Origin: Trichomonas vaginalis G3
Taxonomy: Eukaryota; Parabasalia; Trichomonadida; Trichomonadidae
Reading direction: 5' to 3'
Length of the DNA stretch: 64,000 nt
Assembly (NCBI RefSeq): GCF_026262505.1
Contig: NC_067206.1
Span: forward strand, 14,256,205-14,320,204
Below, piece by piece: positions 47,609 to 58,062 of the stretch. Made by a program: the position numbers and the translations under genes. Under the pieces are notes generated by a model. That model saw only the letters and a list, made by a program, of their open reading frames with translations, searched no databases and was not told the DNA's origin. How positions within the stretch are numbered: position 1 is the first letter of the stretch; the number at the start of each line of letters is the position of its first letter.

Positions 47609-49420
47609 TTATTGAGAAATGATCAAATTAAAAACAGAGTCAATATCAGTAAGTTGGGAAGGAGTGTCGAAAACATTCGAAGGAGTCTCAAATTTGTCAA
47701 CGAAATCCAATGCCTGCAAAAATCTTGTTAATTGTTGACTGTTATCAGTTGAAGAACTGAAATTAAATGAGTCTCCACCTTCAACAAACGTAAATCCACC
47801 ATTGTTGTTATCAGAGAATGTGAAGCCATCATTAGTTGCAGCATTGTCAAAATTAAAACTTGTGTTTTCTGAAAAAGTGAATCCTTCTCCAGAATTATCA
47901 AAATTAAATGTGTTTTCATTGTTTTGATTATCAAAATTAAAGGTATTTTCATTATTTTGGTTATCAAATGAAAGCAACTGTTCATTTCCGAATTCCATCT
48001 CTGATTTTCCTTCTGTTTCTGCTCCTTCTTCAATAGAACGGGTTTGAACTGGTTGGAGCTCTCCGAAATTGAATTCTTGGCTTCCTTCTGCTGAAAACTC
48101 TTGATTCTCTGCACTCTCGAATGAGAAACCTTGTTCTTCTGTTGGTTCTGATGGAAGTGGCTCTGCATTTTCGAAATTGAACTCTGATTTCTCTTCTTCT
48201 TTGTTTCCTTCTGTTGGAACTTCAACATTCACTGAAACAGCAACTCCAACTTCATTTAATTCTCCTTCTTTTTGTGTCTCTTCAGTTAATTCTTCTGAAT
48301 TTTGTGGTTCTTCAACTGTTTCTTCTTGTTTTTGTGGTTCTTCAGTTGGTTCTTCTTGTTTTGGTGTTTCTTCTTCTTGTTTTGGAGAATCTTCGGTTGA
48401 TTGAGATTCGGGAGCTGGATTTTCTTCTGGATTTGGAGATTCTTCTTGTGGTTGAGCTGTTTCTTCTTCTGTTTGTGGTTGTTCTTCGTTTGGAGAAGAA
48501 TTTTGATCTTGATTTTCTGTTTTTTCTTCTTCTTGAAGGGTTTCTTGGGTTTTATCTTCTTTTGGTTCTTTGCTTTCTTCTGTTTCGGCTGGTTCTTCGT
48601 TTTTAATTTCTTCTTGATTTTGAATTTCAGATTTTGCCTCATCTTGTGGTTCTTCCTTTGGAGATTTTTCTGTAGTTTGTTCTTCTTTAGGTGTTTCTTC
48701 GTTTTGCTGCTGCTGTTCTTGATTTTCTTCAGAATTATTTTCTGGAGTTTGTTCTTCAGCTGGTTTTTCTTCTGGTGTAGGTTCTGTAGCAGCTGCTGCT
48801 TCTTCTGATGGCTGTTCTTCTTTCGGTTCTTCATTTTCATTTTCTGGTTTGGTATTTTCTTCAGATTTTGGTTCTTCTACTGGATTTTCTTGTTTGTTTT
48901 CCTGGGTTTCTGCTTCTTGAGGCTGGGGTTCCTCTTTTTGCTCTTCTTTTTCTGTAGATTCGGCATTTTCTGCTTGTGACGGTGTATTTTCGTTCGAATT
49001 TTCTGTATTTTCTTCGGCTGGTTCTTCACTATCATCAAGAAGTGGTTTGTCATTGTCATTCTGATCATCTGCATTTTCAGGAGTTGAAGCATTTGCATCT
49101 GGTTCATCATCTAAGTCATCGCTGTCTGAAGAAGCTTCAATATTTTCTGTATTTTCATCAGTATGATGTTGGGCAATGTATGGCTGGGTATTTTCTTCAT
49201 TTTCTGCTGACAAATCATTTACTTTTTCAAAGTTATCGACACTATCGTTATTTGATTTGGTTTCTTCTAAAGTTCTTGGTTCTTCTGATGCTTCGACATT
49301 TTGTTCTTCAGAATTTTCTACTTTTGGTTGTTCATTTGGTTGCTCTGGAGTTTCAGTTGTGGTTTGAGCTTCGCCATTCTCTACTTCAGGAACTGTCTGA
49401 TTTTCTATTTCCTCACTCAT
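47609..49420 (-). CDS. Glu/Gln/Pro-rich disordered protein with FxF motifs, 603 aa
   Basis: From ATG 49420. Residues 1-~390 are almost entirely E, Q, P, N, S, T and K (for example EEPQPQEAETQENKQENPVE), strongly acidic and disordered. Residues ~410-560 carry repeated F-x-F motifs: FNFE, FSFES, FNFGEL, and NNENTFNFDNQ in tandem. The last 40 residues (TRFLQALDFVDKFETPSNVF) may form a helix. I do not recognise the family. The FxF pattern recalls FG-type or trafficking-adaptor peptides but the Gly is mostly missing. Plus-strand frames over this gene are composition shadows. Confidence 0.6.
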   Translation of the reverse strand: MSEEIENQTVPEVENGEAQTTTETPEQPNEQPKVENSEEQNVEASEEPRTLEETKSNNDSVDNFEKVNDLSAENEENTQPYIAQHHTDENTENIEASSDSDDLDDEPDANASTPENADDQNDNDKPLLDDSEEPAEENTENSNENTPSQAENAESTEKEEQKEEPQPQEAETQENKQENPVEEPKSEENTKPENENEEPKEEQPSEEAAAATEPTPEEKPAEEQTPENNSEENQEQQQQNEETPKEEQTTEKSPKEEPQDEAKSEIQNQEEIKNEEPAETEESKEPKEDKTQETLQEEEKTENQDQNSSPNEEQPQTEEETAQPQEESPNPEENPAPESQSTEDSPKQEEETPKQEEPTEEPQKQEETVEEPQNSEELTEETQKEGELNEVGVAVSVNVEVPTEGNKEEEKSEFNFENAEPLPSEPTEEQGFSFESAENQEFSAEGSQEFNFGELQPVQTRSIEEGAETEGKSEMEFGNEQLLSFDNQNNENTFNFDNQNNENTFNFDNSGEGFTFSENTSFNFDNAATNDGFTFSDNNNGGFTFVEGGDSFNFSSSTDNSQQLTRFLQALDFVDKFETPSNVFDTPSQLTDIDSVFNLIISQ

Positions 49421-49951
49421 TTGAAAATTTTTTTTCTTACTAAAAAAAATTATATTGAATAGTTTACATCAATTCTTGAATCACAACCATGGAATTGATC
49501 CTTGTAAGTCATATATATACATGTAATTCCTAAGTAAATAGTGAATCTTTGGTGCTTGAATGTTATGATTTTATCAAATTTATTTAATATTTGTTCAATA
49601 CACCTTCAATATAAGTTGTACTCCATTTGTATGTGGAGCAGCATGCTCATTTGAGGATATTATCAAATTGGGATGATAAACATATATTTGATCTTTATGT
49701 ATATAGAAAAATAGTGAATATATCTTTGTATGATATAAAATGAATTGAAATAAACATGTGAACGTATAAGAAACACTTGAAATCATATCGCCACACTCTA
49801 GATAACAAAACTAACCAAATTTGAAGAAATTATAACTCAGAACAGACATATTATTCTGTTAGCATGTTGTGGATATCATGCACATGCAACAGATGTTAAA
49901 AAAATTTATATTCGTTCTTTTTGATTTTTTTTAGATTTTTTTTTCAGAAAA
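49421..49951. other. Intergenic region between divergent genes
   Basis: AT-rich region between the acidic protein gene (minus) and Raptor (plus). A 63-codon frame here is not gene-like. No structure recognised. Confidence 0.35.
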
Positions 49952-52900
49952 ATGGATGATGAGTTTAACTTGAAAAGTTATATGGATAGTCTTATAGATC
50001 AAGAGTCCTCTGCTGCCTGGAAACCATTTCCTGAAAGATATGTTAATACTAGGCCGCAAAAAGAAATTATTATTCCTCAAATTTCTTTAACTCAAAAGCC
50101 TGTTCATGTTTTCTGCAAAATCACAGATGATTTCACTACTATGCAGCAATATTCGTTAGATGAAGACTCATTACCACCAAAAGTTCTTTGTTGGAATGAT
50201 CTTTCAGCTTTAGACATCAAAATGGCGACTAAAACAGTCAAAGCTGGTGTCGAACACGAATACAAGTACTTAATTGACGATTTATCTATAGAATTTGAGT
50301 CCGTTTCCAATGGAAATGAAGATCCATTACCAATTGAAGCGACAAACCCAGATAGCCAACTAATTTACCACGTTCTTGATCCAACACTTTCTAAATCCTC
50401 ACGAATTACTCCAGCGCCAAAGGTAGATACCCAACAGGTGCAAAAAATGAAATTATCAAAAAGCGCAAGTCAGTTAAAATACATGACAGACAGCAATACA
50501 AAGACTCCAATTGTCATCCAGACAACACAACAGCCACCAATTCAGCAAGATGCTCCTAATATTCGTAAATTATGCGAACAAATACCAAAAGACACAATTT
50601 TCATTCTCGATTGCAGCTTCGCAGATGATTGTCTGAAAACAATTATTGAAAAAAGAAGAGATTTAACTGTTTTTGCTGCGACACAAGAATCATTATTATA
50701 TAATCCACAACTTCCATGCGATTTGTTCACATCATGTTTACTTACTCCTGCCAAAGTTGCTATTTTATGGCAGAGTCAGAGCTATTCTGATATACATTCC
50801 GGACTTTTATCTGAAATTGATATACAGAGCTTGATTGATATCCTCAACGACTCACCTGTATCTTCAGAAATCCTCAAACTACTCGAAAACGCTCTCGAAG
50901 CTTACGTTGACCAAATGGCCTTTGAAACTTTGGCCGAAGACCAGCCATTATTCTACAAAATCTTCAGAAAAGATACTCTTACCGCAAGGTTATTTGCAAA
51001 TTTCGTATTCGCGGTCAGAATGATGAAGACTGTATCAACATTACCAACATCTTACCCAGAATTACCAGATATGTCACAGCACGACCTCTGGGATTCATTC
51101 TATTTGCAAGTAGATCGAGCCTTGTACTCATTGAAAGAAGCAATGCTTCCAAAACCAAGAAATGTTTTTTCAATCAACGAATTACTCGAAGAACAGCTTA
51201 ATTGTCTTGAAAGCTGGCTCTGGTTCCCCAAGAAAAACCGTGACGCCCCCATGGAACTTCCTTTCATGCTTTATTTGTTAAATTCTCCAAATCATTTCAA
51301 AAAAGCTGTTTATTTCTGTTCGAATTTCCTTGGAATATCTCCGGATACGACCATCCAGTTCCTCAATACCCGTTGTTTCCCTCTTCTCCCACAACTCCTT
51401 GAGAATACAACACTTTTGAAGAATTGCGACGCAGATACCTTGGCGCACTTCACTTTTATCATTGTTAACTGTGTTCTTCTATCACCAAGTCTCTCCAAAT
51501 CCTTCGAAAACAGGATTTCCTTCTGGATAGAGCATGTTAGAAGCACAAATGAAAGTTTATGTGCTGCATCACTTTCAATTTTACTTCTTTACGCAGAATC
51601 GCCCGGCAAAATTGATTTATTCAAGTCGAATGAGCTGGACAAACTGTTTGAACAGTACAGTTCCCACAAAAACCATAATATCAGAACCTTGGCCCATCTT
51701 TTACTGACCAAAATGGGTATAGGCCTTGAGCAGCCCCTTGATGTAATACAAAACGAGCCAAGTCCTCAATGCAGAGCCGCAATTGTCTCTAGAATTACAA
51801 CAACCATCGGTACAGACAAATGTAGTTCAGAACTACGCGGTGCATTGATCTATGACTTGATATTGCTTGTTAATGATCCATATCCATTAGTCAGAGAAGA
51901 AGCATTAGTTGCATTAAGTCATTCATTGAACAAAGATTCAACGGAACTCCTTAATTCCCTCAAAACATACATCACTGACTTCAGAGATGACAAGGCCAAG
52001 AACCCAATTGTTACTTTGCTCGGTCACGAACTTCAAATTTTGATGTTCGAACCTTCAAAACGCGTAAATGAGCGATTAAACGAGTTTCTTGTTTATCTTG
52101 CACAGAGATTCATTGATTCCAAGAACGCACAGCCACTACAAAGTAATCTAAGTCGTTTTTGTGTCAGTGATATCTCTCATCCAAGTCATTCCAACTTAAA
52201 TCCGTTGACTTTTTCATCGAATGCGATGGTTGTCAACGAAATCAACCTTGAAGGAAGACCATCAATCTCTCCATCAGGTCTTTTGAGTTGTGCTGACCAA
52301 ACAGGACAGTTACATTGCCAAGTAACAATACAAGGACAGACATCGAAACAAATTTTCGATTATTTCAAACCTGGTTTGGAAACTGACAAAATTCCTCCTT
52401 ATTTCGGTCATTTGGCTGAAACTCGACGTACAATGAAAACTACAATTGATTACCAAGCTTTCATTGATGATTCCAGGATGTTGGCCATTTCTAATCGATC
52501 ACAAGTCGCAATCATTAACTTTAACAAGTCAAAAGATGCTGAATGCGCATTTTGGATGGCTCCTCCTGATTCTTGTAACAAAGTTGTTGTTGATTACAAT
52601 GACAAAGCATTCCAAATATTGCATTCAAGTGGTTCTTCACTTGTCCACATTTATGATATAGAAAGTCAGAAGAAGTTAGATAATATAAAAGTGCCGAGAT
52701 CTCAAACAAACGGTATGCAATGGTTGAAACCATTTACAAGTTTGTTTTATGTTTCTCAAGAACACTTCACTTTATATGATTCAAGAATGAGAGGTTCCAT
52801 TGCATTGATTAAAGATGGTGGACTGGATTTCTTGGGAGCAAATTGCAGTGCGTCGATGCCAAATGCTTTAGTTATGGCAACTAAATACGGACATATAAAG

Positions 52901-53164
52901 ATGTTCGATATAAGAGTGATGCAGATGATATCTCAGAGAGAATTAGTGATGCCTCTGAAACAGTTTGAAGTGCACAGACAATTGCCTTACGCTGTTGGAT
53001 TGACAAATAACTCTTTGTACTCAATTTCTTTCGAAGATTACGAATTAACTACTGAAGCACAGGATAATATGGTAATACCTGACGCTTTCGGATTGCATAT
53101 GAGTGAAAGTACTTGCGCAATTAGAACAGGAAATACTGTTAAGACTTGTGTTATTTACTATTAA
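49952..53164 (+). CDS. Raptor, TOR complex 1 subunit
   Basis: 1070 residues from ATG 49952. The Raptor N-terminal conserved region is recognised by FILDCSFADDCLKTIIEKRR and, near residue 257, DLFTSCLLTPAKVAILW (the family's 'DLFTSCLTTPIKIALRW'). HEAT-type helices follow: LFYKIFRKDTLTARLFANFV, then the SWLWFPKKNRDAPMELPFML stretch and VREEALVALSHSL. A WD40 propeller occupies the last ~330 residues. Raptor presents substrates to TOR kinase and links TORC1 to nutrient state. The caspase-like head looks reduced: the segment with 'HYNGHGVP' seen in other Raptors is not found, and a low-complexity stretch (~150-200) lies in its place. The rest is ordinary in order and length. Confidence 0.85.
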   Translation: MDDEFNLKSYMDSLIDQESSAAWKPFPERYVNTRPQKEIIIPQISLTQKPVHVFCKITDDFTTMQQYSLDEDSLPPKVLCWNDLSALDIKMATKTVKAGVEHEYKYLIDDLSIEFESVSNGNEDPLPIEATNPDSQLIYHVLDPTLSKSSRITPAPKVDTQQVQKMKLSKSASQLKYMTDSNTKTPIVIQTTQQPPIQQDAPNIRKLCEQIPKDTIFILDCSFADDCLKTIIEKRRDLTVFAATQESLLYNPQLPCDLFTSCLLTPAKVAILWQSQSYSDIHSGLLSEIDIQSLIDILNDSPVSSEILKLLENALEAYVDQMAFETLAEDQPLFYKIFRKDTLTARLFANFVFAVRMMKTVSTLPTSYPELPDMSQHDLWDSFYLQVDRALYSLKEAMLPKPRNVFSINELLEEQLNCLESWLWFPKKNRDAPMELPFMLYLLNSPNHFKKAVYFCSNFLGISPDTTIQFLNTRCFPLLPQLLENTTLLKNCDADTLAHFTFIIVNCVLLSPSLSKSFENRISFWIEHVRSTNESLCAASLSILLLYAESPGKIDLFKSNELDKLFEQYSSHKNHNIRTLAHLLLTKMGIGLEQPLDVIQNEPSPQCRAAIVSRITTTIGTDKCSSELRGALIYDLILLVNDPYPLVREEALVALSHSLNKDSTELLNSLKTYITDFRDDKAKNPIVTLLGHELQILMFEPSKRVNERLNEFLVYLAQRFIDSKNAQPLQSNLSRFCVSDISHPSHSNLNPLTFSSNAMVVNEINLEGRPSISPSGLLSCADQTGQLHCQVTIQGQTSKQIFDYFKPGLETDKIPPYFGHLAETRRTMKTTIDYQAFIDDSRMLAISNRSQVAIINFNKSKDAECAFWMAPPDSCNKVVVDYNDKAFQILHSSGSSLVHIYDIESQKKLDNIKVPRSQTNGMQWLKPFTSLFYVSQEHFTLYDSRMRGSIALIKDGGLDFLGANCSASMPNALVMATKYGHIKMFDIRVMQMISQRELVMPLKQFEVHRQLPYAVGLTNNSLYSISFEDYELTTEAQDNMVIPDAFGLHMSESTCAIRTGNTVKTCVIYY

Positions 53165-53189
53165 AAAAATATTATATATTATTATTATT

Positions 53190-53374
53190 AAGGTCGCCAA
53201 AAAAGTGCGGAAATGAGTCTGTTTGTCAGAAAGTATTCATTTGTAAACTTTCTGCCACTAAAATTTTTTTGCTCCTTTCAAAGTTTTTGACAATGTCAAA
53301 AAGTATACATCGGGGCTCTCAATTTTCCTCTCAAACGGCGGTTTTTAAAAAACGCTCAATTTTTCATCGACCTT
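53190..53374. mobile_element. Small inverted-repeat element (MITE), copy 2, inverted
   Basis: Begins AAGGTCGCC and ends CATCGACCTT. In reverse it matches 42244-42457, sharing AAAAAACGCTCAATTTTTCA and the TCAGAAAGT hairpin region. It lies 25 bases after the Raptor stop. Confidence 0.7.
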
Positions 53375-53863
53375 ATATTATTTTTAATCATGTCGGTTTG
53401 GGCAATATTTCTTCTAGAAAATCATAAGTGAAATCATGGTGTGTGTGAGTTATCTCAACATCTCTGTATAAAGTGATTCACTTTTGAAATTATATTCACA
53501 AAAGAGAATATAAAGTTAGAGATTTTCATAAACTTGAGAATTTTTTTCCTTTATTTGAGTCCTATTTTACAACCTATGAACTTGACTTTTTTTTGCAACC
53601 CTATAAATACCCTCAATTTTTTACTTTTGCAACTCAATATGGAGAAATTTTTTCAAATTATAGATCTATTTGAAATACAATAGAGACCAACACTGATATG
53701 GAAGTATAGGATATCATAGAGCCTTTATAATGGTAATACTGTGATGGACAAATGCTAAAATTTAACTCAGTTATAATCAAATTTTTGATCTCAGGGATAT
53801 TGAAAAAGTATGAAGTATCCGAGACTAAAGAGCTTATTTTTTATTAAATTAATAAATCTTTAT
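53375..53863. other. AT-rich spacer
   Basis: No gene or repeat recognised. Confidence 0.35.
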
Positions 53864-54676
53864 TTATTCAAGTATTGAACCACCCCATTCAATTACTGTA
53901 AATCCGTCTCTTTGGAAATTTGGGATGACTTGAGGCTCAACGTTAAGTTTTTCTGATAATGGATAAAAAACCGCAAAAACTCTTATTAAATTATCAGTTT
54001 TTGGACTTATCTGAAGCTGAAATTGCTGATCATAAGTTTCAAATTGAAATGAAACTAATACAAATTCATGTTTCATTACTATTGGTGCCCAATATGTAAT
54101 AAAATCAGAGATTTCAGTATCATTTAACTTGAATTGTGTCAATTTTTCTTCAAAAAATGAAATGACTTCTGATTTGTGAAGTGAAAATCCTTTGCTAATA
54201 TCGATATTATTATATCCATCAGCTTCCCAAAATAGATATCTTAAGCTTTTTCCATGATGAATGATTTCTCCTGATGGTCTTCCTGTAACAGTCCAATTAT
54301 AATTATCATCAAATGGTGGGTAAATAAATGTGAATTTTGCATCTTGAATATTAAGACCTACATTAATTTCACATTCTTCTTTTGGATAAAGATAAATAAC
54401 TGGCTTGTGAACGCCATGGCTTCGGCACCTGTTACAACGATATTTAATGTAAATCCAAAGCGCTTCTTGGTTTTGAAGAACATTATAAATGCGTTCATCA
54501 TCTAAAAGAAATTGTGTAAGAGCTGAATCAAGATAAATATTGTCAATATAAATTAAACCAGTCTTCCTCGAATCAATTTTATTGATAATAGCTTTGATCA
54601 TTTGCTGTTTCTTCCAGTTATTCATAGCAATAATATTATATTCATTTGCATGTTGATCAATAAGTTTGATCTTCAT
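53864..54676 (-). CDS. 'KPVIYLYP' family protein of bacterial type, 270 aa
   Basis: From ATG 54676. Residues ~1-85 are an alpha/beta region, possibly a ubiquitin-like fold; this is uncertain. A CNRC motif is followed by residues ~95-270, which match a family common in bacteria but uncharacterised: HKPVIYLYPKEECEINVGLN, YLFWEADGYN, DFITYWAPIVMKHEFVLVSF, and the closing GFTVIEWGGSILE. No signal peptide is seen, although many bacterial members are exported. Wide bacterial occurrence and patchy presence in protists suggest lateral transfer. Function unknown. An Inr-like TCATAATTT lies just upstream. Confidence 0.65.
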   Translation of the reverse strand: MKIKLIDQHANEYNIIAMNNWKKQQMIKAIINKIDSRKTGLIYIDNIYLDSALTQFLLDDERIYNVLQNQEALWIYIKYRCNRCRSHGVHKPVIYLYPKEECEINVGLNIQDAKFTFIYPPFDDNYNWTVTGRPSGEIIHHGKSLRYLFWEADGYNNIDISKGFSLHKSEVISFFEEKLTQFKLNDTEISDFITYWAPIVMKHEFVLVSFQFETYDQQFQLQISPKTDNLIRVFAVFYPLSEKLNVEPQVIPNFQRDGFTVIEWGGSILE

Positions 54677-54681
54677 TTAAA

Positions 54682-54687
54682 TTATGA
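54682..54687 (-). promoter_or_regulatory. Inr-like initiator of the KPVIYLYP-family gene
   Basis: TCATAA on the minus strand, 5 bases before ATG 54676, fits the trichomonad initiator. Confidence 0.45.
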
Positions 54688-56383
54688 TTGACTCAAATTG
54701 AATTTTAAATTTGAGAACTTTATTGAAAGCTTTTCAAAATTTTATCCAATCAATATTTATCATGAATAGACCAATAAATTTTACTGATATTTTTCCTATA
54801 AAAAATTTGTATGAAAATTGGTGTCAAAATTTTAAATTTAATGTATCAAACAAAATTCAGAACCTATCAACAAATTTTCATTCAATAGTAATAATAGTAA
54901 GAATAAAAAATCTTTGGAAAATCCATATATACATATTAATGATGTCATTTGGCTGAAAAACCGTTAGCATGTTCCAAAAAGAATAGTCGTAAACAGTCGA
55001 TTTTATTTATCAAAAAGTGTCATAAAAAGACTGTCAAAAATCATTTATTTACAATATTTATAATGTAATCCTTAAATAATATCATTCAAAGAAATTAATT
55101 ATATACAACAAAATTCTTTCAATAAAAATCTCAAATCCAAATCAATTAATTTTTTGAGCAAATAGAGAAAAATGCTCGATCATTGAACTACATTTATGTC
55201 ATTCAGAAAACACATCAAAAAATATAAAATTATTGGCATTTCAAATCAAGATACGTTAAAAATTATATATTGATGGTATCTATTGTTATTAAAAATCATA
55301 AATAATATATGGCGTGATTACAGTTGATATTGGTGAAGAAATATATATAATAATAAAATGTATAATTTCCTATTGTACATTTTGTATATTTCACTATTAA
55401 ATATATTATTATCTTTGATGTTTGAATAACGAACATATATGTTTTATGTTTAAAATGATCGGGTTTTATGATTTTGCATCTAAATATTAAAATTATGCTT
55501 TTATAAAGCTTAGAAACATAATAGCATAATCTCTAGCATAAAAGGCACCAATTTTAAATAGTATAAAAGTATTATTTGTTTAAAAAAAATATGATATTTT
55601 GGCATATTCTGAACAGTAATTTTTGAATTTTGAGCCTGAGTCTGGGTTCATCGTTATATTGTAGAGTTATCTTTTGGAAGCAGAATAATTTTTTTTATCG
55701 AAGTTATCAAACTTTTGAAGATAAATAAACGCTGCATAAATGATGCAACAAGGATTAATATGGAGTTTTGTTTCTAGGTTAATACAATTTTACTGAATAC
55801 AGCTATCTGGAAGTGTAATATTTTCGAAAGAATGTTTTTTCATGAGAAAAAAATAACGTATTTTTTTCTTGAAATAAATAACGTATTTAAGGGTATAGTC
55901 CACTAAAAATTTTTAAGTTTTGACAATGAAAATAAGCTCTGTGACCATGTAAATATATATCTATGCAAAACGAGAGGTTATGCCATAATTTTTTTAGTTA
56001 TCAATTTTCCTTTTTTGAGAGAAGTCTCTCAATAATTTGAGAAGAATCTTTGATATAAAGAGATACACATTTGTAGAACGAAGTAAGTGTTTTCCAAACA
56101 TTTTATATGTTCATCCTGTATAACAATATAAAGCTGCATAGTGCATCTTGTGCGTTTGCTATTTTATGCACTTTTCATTGAGATAATCCCTCTTCTCGGG
56201 TGATTTTAACAGTCAACTCAATTTTAAAATAAAGATTTCATCAAAATGATTTCGAAATTCGGATATTGATTATATAAATAGCACTGTTAACATATTTTGG
56301 ATGAGTAAAAAATACCTTGTTTTGTATGCATTTAGTACACCTTTATTTTTGATTAAAACTATAAAATTTTTATTCCTTATATA

Positions 56384-56385
<2 letters not shown>
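54688..56385. other. 1.7-kb AT-rich gene-free region
   Basis: No supported gene. Only short local repetition (ATAACGTATTT twice near 55853-55888) is seen. It borders the right-hand Maverick. Confidence 0.4.
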
Positions 56386-56420
<35 letters not shown>

Positions 56421-56455
56421 AATGGGGCTTCCAGGCACTTCGTGCCTTCTAGCCC
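56386..56455. repeat. Maverick terminal inverted repeat with A-run and hairpin
   Basis: 32 A residues, a short link, then the palindrome around GGCACTTCGTGCC. It matches the reverse of 7728-7791 almost base for base. Confidence 0.75.
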
Positions 56456-56519
56456 ACATAAATGAAGTTTTTATTCGGAGGTCTTCCAGGAGCTTTTCAC
56501 AAATTATATATGTTTTCAT

Positions 56520-56715
56520 GTTTTGTCAAGACTTCTTCGTAAATGTTTTGTCAAGACTTCTTCGTAAATGTTTTGTCAAGACTTCTTCGTAAAATCAGAC
56601 AAAAATAATGTTTAGGGTAGAAGGTTAGATATAACCTCTTTTCTAACCTCTTTTCTACCCTCTTGAATTTGTCAAGATTTCTTCGTAAATGTTTCGTCAC
56701 TTTTCTGTCACTTTT
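56520..56715. repeat. Maverick subterminal repeats (short block)
   Basis: TGTCAAGACTTCTTCGTAAA occurs three to four times, followed by one unit with AGGGTAGAAGGTTAGATAT and ACCTCTTTTCTACCCTC. These are the same two families as at 6895-7650. Confidence 0.75.
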
Positions 56716-56747
56716 TCAGGTAAAAACATTTTTATTATATATATAAA

Positions 56748-57550
56748 ATGAATTTTACAAAACCACCGTTACCCTTCTTTGGAAATAAGAGTAGATGTAA
56801 AGATATTCTATTGAGAGAACTTAAGAAACTACCGAATGGTCTAACATTTGTAGATTTGTTCGGTGGAAGTTTCTATATATCCCATTTATGTCATATAATA
56901 TTCCCAGACTCAAAGATTATATGCAATGACTTCGACAACTATATGGACCGTCTCAAACATATACCAGACACAAACAATATATTGAAAGAGTTAAAAGAAA
57001 AGATACCTATAGGTAAGATGGAACGTATACCATTAGATAACAAAAATATGTGAGAGAGGTTTTGAAAAGCAGTATATAGATGTAATATCTGCTAGACTAT
57101 TATATAGTGGTGCTATAAGAGTTCATGACATTGAAACACTTATGTCAAAAGTTTTATATCTTAACTATACAAATGTTTTCAAAGAGGACATAGAAAAATA
57201 TATTGAGGGTATAGAGTTTGTGAGATGTCATTGGACAGAGTGTATGAAAAATATAAAGACAAGGAAAATGTTTTCTTATAGTAGACCCACCGTTCTATAA
57301 CACATGGGATTTTCAATACCAAGTAGACTGGACTTTGAGAGACTTTAGAAACTTTAGACTTTACATAACTGTCCATGCTTTTACTTTACATCCGATAAAA
57401 GTGGTTTGGAAACCGTTATGAGATGGTTAGAGGACATACATGACTGATGAGTTTAGATATGACAAGATAGAATATGAGAGAGGTCCTATAAACCGGAGAA
57501 AGTGTCATAACAAAGAAATTTTATTAGTAAGTAAATGTGGTTTGAAATAG
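56748..57550 (+). pseudogene. Maverick Dam-like DNA adenine methyltransferase gene, broken
   Basis: The first piece (56748-57053, 101 residues) has the class-D12 adenine methylase opening: PPLPFFGNKSRCK and then the SAM-binding VDLFGGSFY. A catalytic-type DPPF motif is visible further on, near 57285. The family methylates N6 of adenine, often at GATC. T. vaginalis DNA is known to carry 6mA, and its methylases are of this bacterial/Maverick type. This copy shows several breaks and is a fossil. The last ~40 bases of the gene also occur next to the left element's terminus (7674-7712). Confidence 0.7.
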
Positions 57551-57686
57551 GACTACTTGTTTTAGGTTTTTTCCATTGTGTCATTATTTATTTGACGTGG
57601 CAGAAAGAATAGAGAAATGAAGATGAACCAATGCTGCAAATGTTCAGTATATGTACTCGTAAGAGATATTTTTATTCTAATATTAA

Positions 57687-57995
57687 ATGGACGCACAGAA
57701 CTTAGCGAATGCACAGCAACCTGGACAACCAAACCCAGAAATATTCCAAATGAAGTTAGAATACAAACTGCAATGGCAAACTATGGTCAAGTGCCAACAG
57801 ATGTACAAATGCAAACTGCCATGTCAAATGACGGCTTTAGGTTTGCCACCATGGTATGCAAATATGAGATGGAAAGAGTTTTATAACAACCCTGAAGTGG
57901 GATATAAACAACTTTATGCAGATGAACGCGAAACAGGAGTTGACCCAGAAATGTTTTCTACCAGAGGAGAAACAGAATGTATGAGCTCCAGTTAA
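57687..57995 (+). CDS. Maverick hypothetical protein, 102 aa
   Basis: A small frame starting MDAQNLANAQQPGQPNPEIF, Gln-rich at first, then with Trp- and Met-rich segments (LPPWYANMRWKEFY). It lies between the methylase remnant and a small amphipathic gene. No family recognised. It may be complete or damaged. Confidence 0.35.
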   Translation: MDAQNLANAQQPGQPNPEIFQMKLEYKLQWQTMVKCQQMYKCKLPCQMTALGLPPWYANMRWKEFYNNPEVGYKQLYADERETGVDPEMFSTRGETECMSSS

Positions 57996-58062
57996 AGAAT
58001 GCTATGGAACTCAACAGGAAACGTAAGAGACTAGGCGGACATTAGATTTTTACATATAGTAA

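Noticed and set aside
48177-49443. Several plus-strand frames with long Phe/Leu runs
   Set aside because: They are antisense shadows of the Glu-rich protein gene; GAA-rich codons read in reverse as TTC.
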